Assembly: GCF_900113185.1 (NCBI RefSeq)
Contig: NZ_FOZD01000001.1
Span: 1,922,001 to 1,986,000, forward strand
Reading direction: 5' to 3'
DNA from: Agromyces sp. CF514
GTDB taxonomy: Bacteria; Actinomycetota; Actinomycetes; Actinomycetales; Microbacteriaceae
DNA length: 64,000 nt
Positions 17,109-25,906 of this stretch are shown in pieces. The notes beneath the pieces are model-generated. The model was not told the origin of the DNA and did no database searches. It saw only the letters and a list, made by a program, of their open reading frames with translations. The translations under genes and the position numbers were made by a program. The first letter of the stretch is position 1; the number at the start of each line of letters is the position of its first letter.

Positions 17109-17138
17109 GACGGCGCCCTCCCTGAGGAGGACGCCGTC
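17109..17138. terminator. Bidirectional terminator hairpin
   Basis: GACGGCG (17109-17115) pairs with CGCCGTC (17132-17138), and the inner CCTCC/GGAGG arms extend the stem. It lies between the convergent ferritin-like gene and the small membrane protein gene. Confidence 0.7.
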
Positions 17139-17155
17139 GTGCATGCCGGTGACGG

Positions 17156-17476
17156 TCAGGCGGCCGTGGCGCCGCGCGACGCGGCGGCCGGGCGCGAGAG
17201 CCGCTCGAAGAGCGCGACGTCCGCGCGCTCGCGCCTCGGCCCGATCAGGTAGGCGGATGCCGCGGCGGCGAGCCCGGCGACCACGAGCGAGATCACCCAG
17301 ATCCAGCCGCCGTCCCACGCCATGCCGAGCCAGGTCAGCGCGACCCACACGACGGCCGCGACGCCCGCGCCGATCGAGGGGATCAGCAGCACGCCGTGCG
17401 TGTTCCGGAGCGGCAGGAGGTAGCGCGCCGCGAGGCCGAGGATCGCTCCGCCCAGCACGACGAAGAGCAGTTCCAC
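17156..17476 (-). CDS. Small membrane protein, unknown function
   Basis: The 106-residue protein has three predicted membrane helices (ELLFVVLGGAILGLAARYLL, GVLLIPSIGAGVAAVVWVAL, WIWVISLVVAGLAAAASAYL), then a basic cytoplasmic tail beginning GPRRERADVALFERL. No family is recognised. GTG 17476 begins one base after the DUF3107 stop (TGACGTG), so it is co-transcribed and probably translationally coupled with that gene. Confidence 0.75.
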   Translation of the reverse strand: MELLFVVLGGAILGLAARYLLPLRNTHGVLLIPSIGAGVAAVVWVALTWLGMAWDGGWIWVISLVVAGLAAAASAYLIGPRRERADVALFERLSRPAAASRGATAA

Positions 17477-17477
17477 G

Positions 17478-17702
17478 TCAGGCCACGAATCCGACGCGAC
17501 GCGACTCCTCGGAGCCGATCTCGACGTAGGCGAGGGCCGCGGCGGGCACGAGGTAGACGGTGCCCTTCGAATCGACGAACTTGAGCGACGTCGCGTCGCC
17601 GGCGAGCGCGGCGGCGACCTGGGCCTGGACCTCCTCTGCCGACTGCGACGACTCGAATCCGAGTTCGCGGGGGGAGTTCTGAATGCCGATCCGTACGTCC
17701 AC
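17478..17702 (-). CDS. DUF3107 family protein
   Basis: The 74-residue protein (DVRIGIQNSPRELGFESSQS ... GTVYLVPAAALAYVEIGSEE) matches DUF3107, a small actinobacterial family (TB9.4-like in mycobacteria) with no proven function. Members are sometimes labelled ATP-binding. GTG 17702 follows AGAAAGG with normal spacing. It is the first gene of a two-gene operon with the downstream membrane protein, and it is divergent from adnA. Confidence 0.85.
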   Translation of the reverse strand: MDVRIGIQNSPRELGFESSQSAEEVQAQVAAALAGDATSLKFVDSKGTVYLVPAAALAYVEIGSEESRRVGFVA

Positions 17703-17782
17703 AGTGGGCCTTTCTGTCCTTGCGTCAACCCTAGGACACGGCTCGCGGGGCCCGGAGCGCGTTCACTGTCGGCGGAACGGGT

Positions 17783-17788
17783 TAACGT
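17783..17788 (+). promoter_or_regulatory. -10 element of the leaderless adnA promoter
   Basis: TAACGT is followed by six bases and ATG 17795. The preceding GTG (17789) directly abuts the box and so is an unlikely start. No SOS box is visible between 17703 and 17794. Confidence 0.5.
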
Positions 17789-17794
17789 GTGGGC

Positions 17795-20700
17795 ATGCCC
17801 CGCTCCAGCGCCCCGTCGCAACCCGATGCGACCGGCGTCGCGCCCCCTTCGGCGCCCGTGCGCGAAGCACCTCACGCCGGCGCTGTCGAGCAGCTCGCGG
17901 GCACCTTTCCCGAGGGCCTGCACCACGCGGTGTTCGGCGCGCCGGGGTCGGGCAAGACCACGCTCGCGGTCGAACTGGTCGCCGATCGCATCGGGCGGCT
18001 CGGCTACGGCGTCGACGACGTGCTGGTGCTGTGCGCGAGCCGCTCGACGGCCACGGCGCTGCGCGACCGCATCGCCGTGCGCCTCGGCGTCACGACCAGG
18101 GGGCCCCTGGCTCGCACCGCCAACTCCATGGCGTTCCAGCTCGTGCGTGCGTACACCGGTCGGCCGGTGACGCTGCTCACCGGCGGCGAGCACGACCGCA
18201 TCGTCGCCGACCTCGTCGACGGCGGCATCCGCGACGGGTTCGGTCCCGAGTGGCCCGACCCGCTCTCGCCCGAGGTCAGGGTACTGCGCGGATTCCGCAC
18301 CGAACTGCGCGACCTGCTCATGCGCGCGGTCGAGCTCGGCGTCGACGAGCTAGAGCTCGCCCGGCTCGGCGAGGCGGCCGGTCGGCCCGAGTGGATCGCC
18401 GCCTCCGAGTTCATGGCCGAGTACGCCGACGTCAAGGACCAGGTGCGGCCCGACCAGTTCGACTCGGCCGAGCTCGGGGCGTTCGCCGCGTCGATCGTGC
18501 GGCGAAGCCGCGTCGACCCCGAGGCATCCGCCGTGCTCGGCCCACTGGCAGGGCTGCGACTGCTGGTCGTCGACGATGCTCAAGAGACGACCGAGGCGTC
18601 GGCATCGCTCATCGCCGCGTTCGCAGCGTGCGGCGTGCAGATCATCGCCGTCGGAGACCCAGACGTGGCGAGCAACGGGTTCCGCGGCGGCCGCCCAGAG
18701 CTCCTCGGCTCGCTGGGGCAGATGCTCGACGGCGCCCCCGTCCGGCGCATCGACCTGCCGACCGTGCATCGCGGCCGAGCCGAGATCCTCGAGGTGATCT
18801 CGGGCGTGCGCGCCCACGTCGGCACGGCGCTCGGCGGCTCGCACCGGTCGGCCGCGCTCGCCGAGACCCGATCGCAGCCGGCCGGCATCGCCGACGGGGC
18901 AGACGGCGCCGGTACGGCTGCTGCTGCCGCTGTCGCTGCCGCTCGGGGTGGTGCGAGCCACGTCACGGGCGGGCATCCGCTCGCACCGGTCCTCGGCATC
19001 GAGGCCGCGTCGAGCGCGGCCGAACATCTCGCGATCGCGTCGCTGCTGCGCGAGCGCCACCTGCTCGACGGGGTGCCGTGGTCGCAGATGACCGTCGTGC
19101 TGCGATCGGGCGGCGACGTGCCGTCCGTCGAGCGCGCGCTCGCGCTCGCCGACGTGCCGACCGCCGGCGCGGCGGCCGGCCTCGCCCTGCGCGACGCGCC
19201 TGCCGCTGCGGCACTGCTCACGGCCTGCTCGTTCGTGCTCGGCCGCGAACCGCTCACCGCGGACCTCGCCGTCGCCCTGCTCACCGGCCCGATCGGCCGC
19301 CTCGACGGCATCGGGCTCCGACGCCTGCGACTCGCGCTCCGGCACGAGGAGCTCGCGTCCGGCGGCACGCGCACCGGAGACGAGCTGCTCGTCGATGCGC
19401 TCGCGGCCCCCGGCGGGTTCGTGACGATCGACGCGGCACCCGGCCGGCGAGCCGCGAGGCTCGCGGCCGTGCTCGACGCGGCGACCGAGGTCGCGCGAGG
19501 CGGCGGCACGATCGAAGAGGTGCTCTGGTCGCTCTGGGAGGGCGGCGGCCTCGGCACCGAATGGGGGCGCCAGGCCGCGGGCAGCGGTGTGCTCGCCGAC
19601 GAGGCCGACCGGTCGCTCGACGCCGCCGTCGCACTGTTCTCGGCGGCGACGAGGTTCGTCGAGCGCGAGCCAGGGGCGCCCGCCGTGCGCTTCGTCGACG
19701 AGGTGCTCGCGAGCGAGCTGCCCGAAGACTCGCTCGCGCCGCGGCGCACGGCCGAGACCGTGCTCGTCACGACGCCGCAGGGCGTCGTCGGGCGGGAGTT
19801 CGACGTGGTCGTCGTCGCCGGCCTGCAAGACGCCGTGTGGCCGAACCTCCGGCCGCGAGGCACGCTCCTGCACGCCGGCCTCCTGCCGCGCGTCGTCGCC
19901 GCGGCTCGCGCAGGCGCGCCGTTGCCCGGGGTCGAGACCCCGGTCGAGGCGCGTGCGTCGGTGCGAGACGACGAGCTGCGCATGTTCGTGCTCGCCGTCT
20001 CGCGGGCCCGAAGCCAAGTGGTGCTGGCCTGCACCGCCAACGACGACGAGCAGCCGTCGGTGCTCATGGGGTACGCCCGCGAACGGGTCCGCCCGCGCCG
20101 CCGACCGCTGCAACTGCGCTCGCTCGTCGGGGCGCTGCGCCGCGAGGCGGTCACCGGCGATCCCGAGTCCGCCGCGGCGCTCGCCCTGCTCGCCGAAGAG
20201 GGCGTCCCCGGGGCGAACCCCGGCGAGTGGTACGGGCTGGCCGGACTCTCGAACGAGGCGCCGCTCGTCGATCTCGACGGCGACCCCGAGGCATCCGTGC
20301 AGGTGTCGCCGTCGCAGATCGACCGCGTCGAGGAGTCGCCGCTCGGCTGGTTCGTCGATCACGTCGCCTCACCGCCGTCGGGCGTCGCCGCGTCGATCGG
20401 CACCATCGTGCACGCGGTCGTCGAAGAGGTCGGCGGTCGCGACGACGGCGCGACCGACGTCGAGCAGATCTGGGCGGCCGTCGAAGAGCGGCTGAAGGGC
20501 GTGCGCTTCGAGGCCGGATGGGTGGCCGAGCGCGAACGCCGCGGCGCCCGTCGCATGGCCGAGGGGGCGGCCGAGTACCTGAGCGGCTTCGACGACGACG
20601 CCAAGGTGCTGCTCGGCGCTGAAGGAAGGTTCACCATCACCATCGACCGCGTTCGCATCACGGGCACCATCGACCGCATCGAGGCGTCGCCCGACGGCAC

Positions 20701-21058
20701 GACGGTCATCGTCGACATCAAGACCGGGCGCACGGCGCCGACCTTCGCGCAGACGGCCGCGCACCCGCAGCTGGCCGCCTACCAGCTCGCGGCACGGCGT
20801 CAGGCGGTTCCGTCGGCAGGCGTGCTCGGGGGAGCCAAGCTCGTCTACGTCGCGACCCCCTCGCGCGGTCTCGCGTACACCGAACGGGCGCAGCAGCCCT
20901 TCGATGACGAGGCTGAAGCCGCGTTCCGCGAGCGGCTCGGCGAGGTCGGGCGCATCATGGCCGGGTCGAGCTTCGAGGGCACCACCGAGCCGGGCCACCG
21001 TTCGAGGTTCGGATCCTGGCAGTACCGCGTGCACCTCGTGCCGGCGGTCTCGGCATGA
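17795..21058 (+). CDS. adnA: AdnA-type helicase-nuclease subunit
   Basis: The roughly 1087-residue UvrD/PcrA-like SF1 protein has a C-terminal RecB-type nuclease. Walker A GAPGSGKTT is near residue 48 and motif II reads VVDDAQETTEA near residue 259. That replaces the usual DEYQD with DDAQ, as I recall for mycobacterial AdnA, whose motor is the weaker one. The nuclease site VIVDIKTGR is near residue 973, with PQLAAYQLA about 20 residues on. With AdnB it would form the AdnAB heterodimer that resects double-strand breaks for homologous recombination. It overlaps adnB by ATGA. An Ala-rich linker (residues about 365-390) is species-specific. Confidence 0.9.
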   Translation: MPRSSAPSQPDATGVAPPSAPVREAPHAGAVEQLAGTFPEGLHHAVFGAPGSGKTTLAVELVADRIGRLGYGVDDVLVLCASRSTATALRDRIAVRLGVTTRGPLARTANSMAFQLVRAYTGRPVTLLTGGEHDRIVADLVDGGIRDGFGPEWPDPLSPEVRVLRGFRTELRDLLMRAVELGVDELELARLGEAAGRPEWIAASEFMAEYADVKDQVRPDQFDSAELGAFAASIVRRSRVDPEASAVLGPLAGLRLLVVDDAQETTEASASLIAAFAACGVQIIAVGDPDVASNGFRGGRPELLGSLGQMLDGAPVRRIDLPTVHRGRAEILEVISGVRAHVGTALGGSHRSAALAETRSQPAGIADGADGAGTAAAAAVAAARGGASHVTGGHPLAPVLGIEAASSAAEHLAIASLLRERHLLDGVPWSQMTVVLRSGGDVPSVERALALADVPTAGAAAGLALRDAPAAAALLTACSFVLGREPLTADLAVALLTGPIGRLDGIGLRRLRLALRHEELASGGTRTGDELLVDALAAPGGFVTIDAAPGRRAARLAAVLDAATEVARGGGTIEEVLWSLWEGGGLGTEWGRQAAGSGVLADEADRSLDAAVALFSAATRFVEREPGAPAVRFVDEVLASELPEDSLAPRRTAETVLVTTPQGVVGREFDVVVVAGLQDAVWPNLRPRGTLLHAGLLPRVVAAARAGAPLPGVETPVEARASVRDDELRMFVLAVSRARSQVVLACTANDDEQPSVLMGYARERVRPRRRPLQLRSLVGALRREAVTGDPESAAALALLAEEGVPGANPGEWYGLAGLSNEAPLVDLDGDPEASVQVSPSQIDRVEESPLGWFVDHVASPPSGVAASIGTIVHAVVEEVGGRDDGATDVEQIWAAVEERLKGVRFEAGWVAERERRGARRMAEGAAEYLSGFDDDAKVLLGAEGRFTITIDRVRITGTIDRIEASPDGTTVIVDIKTGRTAPTFAQTAAHPQLAAYQLAARRQAVPSAGVLGGAKLVYVATPSRGLAYTERAQQPFDDEAEAAFRERLGEVGRIMAGSSFEGTTEPGHRSRFGSWQYRVHLVPAVSA

Positions 21059-24000
21059 GCGCCGCGACCGGCATCAGCGCAGCGGAGATCGCCACGAGGC
21101 TCGGCCTGCACGTGCCGACGCCAGAACAGCAGGCGGTCATCGAGGCCGACCCGCACGGGGCGAGCATCGTCGTGGCGGGGGCGGGCAGCGGCAAGACCGA
21201 GACGATGGCCAACCGCGTCGTCTGGCTGCTCGCCAACGGGCACGTGGGCGTGGCCGACGTGCTCGGGCTCACGTTCACGCGCAAGGCGGCCGGCGAACTC
21301 GCCGAGCGCGTGCGCGAACGCGTCGCCCAGCTCGTGCACGAGGGCATCGCCGAGCTCGTCATCGACCCGCTCGAGTCGGCCACCGTCAGCACGTATCACT
21401 CGTTCGCGAGTGCAATCTACCGCGAGCACGCCATGCGCATCGGTCGCGAACCGGACGCCACCGTGCTCGGCGAGGCATCCGCATGGCTGCTCGCTCGATC
21501 CGTGGTGAGCGCCTCGGCCGACTCACGGCTCATCGAGCTCGACGCCTCGCTCGACCGGGTCACGGCGGCCGCGCTCTCGCTCAGCCGCGCGCTCGCCGAG
21601 AACGTGGCCGACAGCCGCGACGTGCGCGCGTTCGCCCGCGACTTCCTCGCGATGCGCGGACTGCCCATCGAGGCCCCGCGCAAGCGCACCGACTTCGACT
21701 CGTTCGTCGGTGCGCTCGGCGTCGTCGACGCACTGCCGCCGCTGCTCGAGCTCGCCGACGCGTACGCCGCGGCGAAGCGCGAGCGCGGGTACGTCGAGTT
21801 CTCCGACCAGGTCGCGCTCGCGCTGCAGATCTGCGTCGAGCATCCGGATGTCGTCGTCGAGCACCGTGAGCGCTCGCGCACCGTGCTCCTCGACGAGTAC
21901 CAGGACACGAGCGTCGTGCAGACGCGCCTGCTCGCCGCGCTCTTCGAGGGGCACCCCGTCATGGCGGTCGGCGACCCCGATCAGTCGATCTACGGATGGC
22001 GCGGCGCGAGCGCCGCCAACCTCGCCCGGTTCGATCGCGACTTCGGTCGGGGCTCGGCGGCGGTCTACCACCTGTCCACGAGCTGGCGGAATCCCCGCAT
22101 CGTCCTCGACGCGGCCAACACCCTCATCGCGACCCTCGACGCCGGCATTCCGAAGGCCCCGCTCGCGCCGTCGCCGTTCGCAGGCGCCGGCCGGCTCGAC
22201 ATCGCCTGGGCCGAGACCATCGACGACGAGGCCGACCGCGTCGCGCGGTGGTTCGCCGAGCGGCTGGGCCGAAGGCCGGCGGCGGGTGTTGCGGGCGGCG
22301 CGGCATCCGATTCGCTCCCCGAATCCGTCGGCGCAGGCAGGAGCGGAGCCCTGCTCTGCCGGACATTCGCGAACGTCGATGTCTTCACGCAGGCGCTGCG
22401 CGCGCACGGCGTGCCCGTGCACGTGCTCGGCATGGCCGGCCTGCTCGACCAGCCGGTGATCGCCGACCTCGTGTGCGTGCTGCGGGTGCTGCACGATCCG
22501 ACCGCCGGATCCGAGCTCGTGCGGGTGCTCGGCGGGGCCCGCTGGCGCATCGGTCCGGCCGACCTCGCCGGACTCCGCGACGTGGCCGGGTGGCTCGTCG
22601 ACCGCGACCTCGCGCGCCGACGGCTCGACGACGACGTGCGTCGCGGGTTGCGTTCGTCGACGGCAGCCGAGGAGTCGCCCTCGATCGTCGATGCGCTGGA
22701 CTTCACGCTGACCGCGCCCGACGACCACCGCGCGTTGGCCGGCATCAGCCGGACCGGGCTCGCGAGGCTGCGCCGCGCGGGCACGCAGTTGCAGGCCCTG
22801 CGCCGACGCACGGGCCTCGGGCTCATCGACTTCGTGCACCTCGTGCAGCAGGAGCTGCTGCTCGACATCGAGGTCGCGGCGAACCCCGACCAGCCGCTCG
22901 GCCGGCCGAGCCTCGAGGCGTTCGACGAACTGCTCGCCGGATTCGCCGCCGACGCCGAGCATCCGACGCTCGGGGCGTTCCTCAGCTGGCTGACCGAGGC
23001 CGAGCAGCGCGATCGACTCTCGCCGCGTCAAGACGAGCCCGAACCGGGAGCCGTGCAAGTGCTCTCCATCCACGGCTCGAAGGGCCTCGAATGGGACGTC
23101 GTCGCCGTGCCGCGCATGGTCGACCAGGAGATCCCGTCGAAGCCGCGGTCGGCCAAGGGCTGGCTGGCGTTCGGCGAGCTGCCGAACGAGTTCAAGGGCG
23201 ACCGCGACGAGCTTCCCGAGCTGGGCTGGCGGGGCGTGCAGAGCCAGCGCGAGTTCGACGAGGCCGTGACGGCGTTCGCCGAGGAGAATCGCGAGCGCCA
23301 TGCCGACGAGGAGCGTCGGCTCGCCTATGTCGCGGTCACGCGCACCCGCTCCGACCTGCTGCTCAGCGGATCCTGGTGGTCGACCCAGAAGGCCCCCAGG
23401 CCGCCGAGCGCGTTCCTCCGCGAGCTCGCGGCCGCCGGCGTCATCGGCCCCGAGCTGCTGCCGAGCGCCCCCGAGTCCGACGAGAATCCCCGGGTCGATG
23501 CCGACGCCCGTGTGTCGTGGCCGCTCGATCCGCTCGGCGCCCGTCGCCCCGGCGTGGTGCGCGCCGCCGATGCGGTGCAACTCGCCGCCGAGGGGCCGAC
23601 CGGAGCGGGCATCGGTCCGCAGCTCTCGGGCGAGCTCACGCTGCTCATCGAGGAGCGTCGGCGTCGTCAGGCGGGCCCCGGGCCGACGCCGATCCCGTCG
23701 CGGGTGCCGGCGTCACGCTTCAAGGACTATCTCGACGACCCCGAAGCGGTCGCGGCCCAACTGCGGCGCCCGATGCCGCAGCGCCCGTACCGCGCCACGC
23801 GACTCGGCACGCTGTTCCACGAGTGGGTCGAGCATCGCTCGACCGGCGAGTCCGCAGCCGCGCTCGTCGACGACGGCCTGTTCGGCCTCGGCGCCTTCGG
23901 CCTCGGCGCCTTCGGCCTCGGCGACCCTGCCGAGACCGTCGAGCTCACGGGCGACGGGGCGGACGTTGCGCCCGGCGGCGATGTCGCCGAGGGCGCGTCG

Positions 24001-24429
24001 AACGGTGCGAACGACAACCTCGATCGGCTCGCGGCGCTCCGGGCGACGTTCGAGGCGTCCGAGTGGGGTGGTCGCCGACCCGTCGAAGTCGAGATCGAGC
24101 TGCACCTGCCGATCGACGGGCACGTGTTCGTGTGCAAGCTCGACGCCGTCTACACGGTGCCCGCGGGTGGCGAGCTCGCGGCTCGCGGCATCCGCTATCA
24201 GGTCGTCGACTGGAAGACCGGACGCGCTCCGCGCAACGCCCGCGACCTCGAGCTCAAGCAGACCCAGCTGGCGCTCTATCGCCTGGCCTACGCCGCCTGG
24301 GCCGGTGTCCCGCCCGAAGAGGTCGACGCCGTGTTCTACTTCGTCGAAGACGACCGGATCATCAGGCCGACCGAACTCTACGACGAGGCCGCGCTGCGGC
24401 GGGCGTGGGCCGTGGCCGTCGCGACCTGA
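21055..24429 (+). CDS. adnB: AdnB-type ATP-dependent helicase-nuclease subunit
   Basis: The 1124-residue protein has an intact UvrD-like motor: Walker A GAGSGKTET near residue 42, TFTRKAAGELAERV, LLDEYQDTSVVQ near 280, GDPDQSIYGWRGA, SIHGSKGLEWDVVAVPR and VAVTRTRSDLLLS. The C-terminal PD-(D/E)XK nuclease has YQVVDWKTGRAP near residue 1052 followed by LELKQTQLALYRLAYA. It is the lead motor and second nuclease of AdnAB, used in end resection. ATG 21055 overlaps the adnA stop. Residues about 943-957 hold an FGLGA tandem repeat encoded by a 15-base direct repeat. Confidence 0.92.
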   Translation: MSAATGISAAEIATRLGLHVPTPEQQAVIEADPHGASIVVAGAGSGKTETMANRVVWLLANGHVGVADVLGLTFTRKAAGELAERVRERVAQLVHEGIAELVIDPLESATVSTYHSFASAIYREHAMRIGREPDATVLGEASAWLLARSVVSASADSRLIELDASLDRVTAAALSLSRALAENVADSRDVRAFARDFLAMRGLPIEAPRKRTDFDSFVGALGVVDALPPLLELADAYAAAKRERGYVEFSDQVALALQICVEHPDVVVEHRERSRTVLLDEYQDTSVVQTRLLAALFEGHPVMAVGDPDQSIYGWRGASAANLARFDRDFGRGSAAVYHLSTSWRNPRIVLDAANTLIATLDAGIPKAPLAPSPFAGAGRLDIAWAETIDDEADRVARWFAERLGRRPAAGVAGGAASDSLPESVGAGRSGALLCRTFANVDVFTQALRAHGVPVHVLGMAGLLDQPVIADLVCVLRVLHDPTAGSELVRVLGGARWRIGPADLAGLRDVAGWLVDRDLARRRLDDDVRRGLRSSTAAEESPSIVDALDFTLTAPDDHRALAGISRTGLARLRRAGTQLQALRRRTGLGLIDFVHLVQQELLLDIEVAANPDQPLGRPSLEAFDELLAGFAADAEHPTLGAFLSWLTEAEQRDRLSPRQDEPEPGAVQVLSIHGSKGLEWDVVAVPRMVDQEIPSKPRSAKGWLAFGELPNEFKGDRDELPELGWRGVQSQREFDEAVTAFAEENRERHADEERRLAYVAVTRTRSDLLLSGSWWSTQKAPRPPSAFLRELAAAGVIGPELLPSAPESDENPRVDADARVSWPLDPLGARRPGVVRAADAVQLAAEGPTGAGIGPQLSGELTLLIEERRRRQAGPGPTPIPSRVPASRFKDYLDDPEAVAAQLRRPMPQRPYRATRLGTLFHEWVEHRSTGESAAALVDDGLFGLGAFGLGAFGLGDPAETVELTGDGADVAPGGDVAEGASNGANDNLDRLAALRATFEASEWGGRRPVEVEIELHLPIDGHVFVCKLDAVYTVPAGGELAARGIRYQVVDWKTGRAPRNARDLELKQTQLALYRLAYAAWAGVPPEEVDAVFYFVEDDRIIRPTELYDEAALRRAWAVAVAT
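23881..23925 (+). repeat. 15-base tandem repeat inside adnB
   Basis: TTCGGCCTCGGCGCC occurs in tandem, with a diverged third unit reading TTCGGCCTCGGCGAC. It encodes FGLGA-FGLGA-FGLGD in the linker ahead of the nuclease domain and is a likely site of slippage variation that keeps the frame. Confidence 0.8.
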
Positions 24430-24492
24430 GCCCGGTCGGGCCGGTTCGGGGCCCGATGCGGTCGGCCGGATGCAATTCGAACGACGGGGGCC

Positions 24493-25734
24493 TCAGGACC
24501 CCGTTCGACCGATCCGGCGCCCGGTCTCGTCCGCGTCGTCGGCCGGGGCATCCGTCGACCCCGATTCCTCGTGGGCGCGCCCGTCGGCGCCCGGCGCCGC
24601 GTCGCCCCAGTCGCTGAGGTCGAGCGGGATCGGTGCGGTCGCATCGGCCGGAACAGGGACCCGTTCGCCCCGTTCGCCCAACTCGAGCTCCGAGAAGTCG
24701 TAGCTGTCGGTGAGCAGGGCGGAGGACTCGCGGGCGGGTTCCGTACGCGGCGTCTCGTCGAGCAGACGCTCGACGCCGTCGACCGTGAGGATCGGTCCGG
24801 TCTCGGGCGAGAGCGCTTCGGTCGTGCGGTCGTGCACCCCCGCCACGAGGTCGTCGAGCATCGCGACGGCGTCGTCGATGATGGCCTGATCGCGCTGCTC
24901 GACCCCGTGCAGCAGCCAGCGGGCGAGTTCGAGCTCGCCGTAGAGCAGCGCACGCTGGGGGAGTGCGGCGTCGGCGCCGCCGCCGCGTCCGACGATGTAC
25001 GCCTCGAGGGCGCGCTCGGCGGATGGGCCGCGCGAGGTGAGCAGCCAGTGCAGGTCCCGGGCGGGGTCGCCCACGGCGAGGGCCGACCAGCCGGTGATCG
25101 CGGCGACGCGCTCCTCGTCGACGATGAACGAGTCCGCGCTCAGGGCACCGTTGACGACGGTGGTGCGGAATCGCCAGAGCGATTCGTCGTCGGTGGCCTC
25201 CTCCCAGCGCCGCAGCAGGGCGGCGGGCAGGCGGCCGGTGTCGGAGGTGCGGCCGATGAGCTCGACCACGGCATCACGTGCCTCGCCGTCGCTCTCACGC
25301 GCGAGGCCGGCATCGCCGACGAAGCCGGGAGGCAGCGAATGGATCGCGGCGATCGCGCTGCCGACCGACTCGGCGATGCGGTCGTGCGCCGTGAGCTCGT
25401 CGGCGCCGAGCACGCGGCCCGGCACGAACTCGGTCACGATCGCACGCGTGCCGTCGACGGGCGCCTGGCCGACGAAGACGGGCACCGCGAACGACAGGCG
25501 TGAGCGGATGCCGGTGGTCATCGCCCGCAGCGAGACGAGGTCGGCGGACTGCTCGGTCTCGGCCGTCTGCGTGCGGGGCACCCGGATGAGCAGGCGTCGG
25601 CCGTCGGATGCGCGAAGCTCGACGGCGTCGTACGCACCGCCGGAGCGCCGGGTGTGGGCGCGTGCCGCGGTGACCTCGAGGCCGGGAACCGCCGCCGTGG
25701 CCAACGCGGCTAGAGTGAGAGTGGGTCTGGCCAT
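24493..25734 (-). CDS. APH-fold (phosphotransferase-like) protein lacking catalytic motifs
   Basis: The 413-residue protein has an aminoglycoside/macrolide phosphotransferase-like fold: a Lys-bearing beta strand region (RRLLIRVPRTQT), AIVTEFVPGRVL hinge, AESVGSAIAAIHSLP and GDPARDLHWLL. The catalytic loop expected as HGDLHPGNVLV reads NGALSADSFIV (near residue 195), and the metal-binding IDW reads ITGW (near 212). The catalytic Asp, the Asn and the metal Asp are therefore all missing. It is probably a pseudokinase. About 100 C-terminal residues are acidic, Pro/Thr-rich and likely disordered. It is divergent from nudC and convergent with adnB. Confidence 0.75.
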   Translation of the reverse strand: MARPTLTLAALATAAVPGLEVTAARAHTRRSGGAYDAVELRASDGRRLLIRVPRTQTAETEQSADLVSLRAMTTGIRSRLSFAVPVFVGQAPVDGTRAIVTEFVPGRVLGADELTAHDRIAESVGSAIAAIHSLPPGFVGDAGLARESDGEARDAVVELIGRTSDTGRLPAALLRRWEEATDDESLWRFRTTVVNGALSADSFIVDEERVAAITGWSALAVGDPARDLHWLLTSRGPSAERALEAYIVGRGGGADAALPQRALLYGELELARWLLHGVEQRDQAIIDDAVAMLDDLVAGVHDRTTEALSPETGPILTVDGVERLLDETPRTEPARESSALLTDSYDFSELELGERGERVPVPADATAPIPLDLSDWGDAAPGADGRAHEESGSTDAPADDADETGRRIGRTGS

Positions 25735-25906
25735 GGCCAACAGCTTAAGCAGGTCGATCGGCTGCGGCGGCGAGCGCCACGCCTTGGCGCCGACTCCGCG
25801 AGCGTCGCCGGTTCGGCGAGTTCGACGGGCTCGGCCCCGGTTCATCCGGTCCGTTCCGACGAGACGGGCGATCCGACACGAGCTCCCGATGCGAGAAAGA
25901 GGCGCC

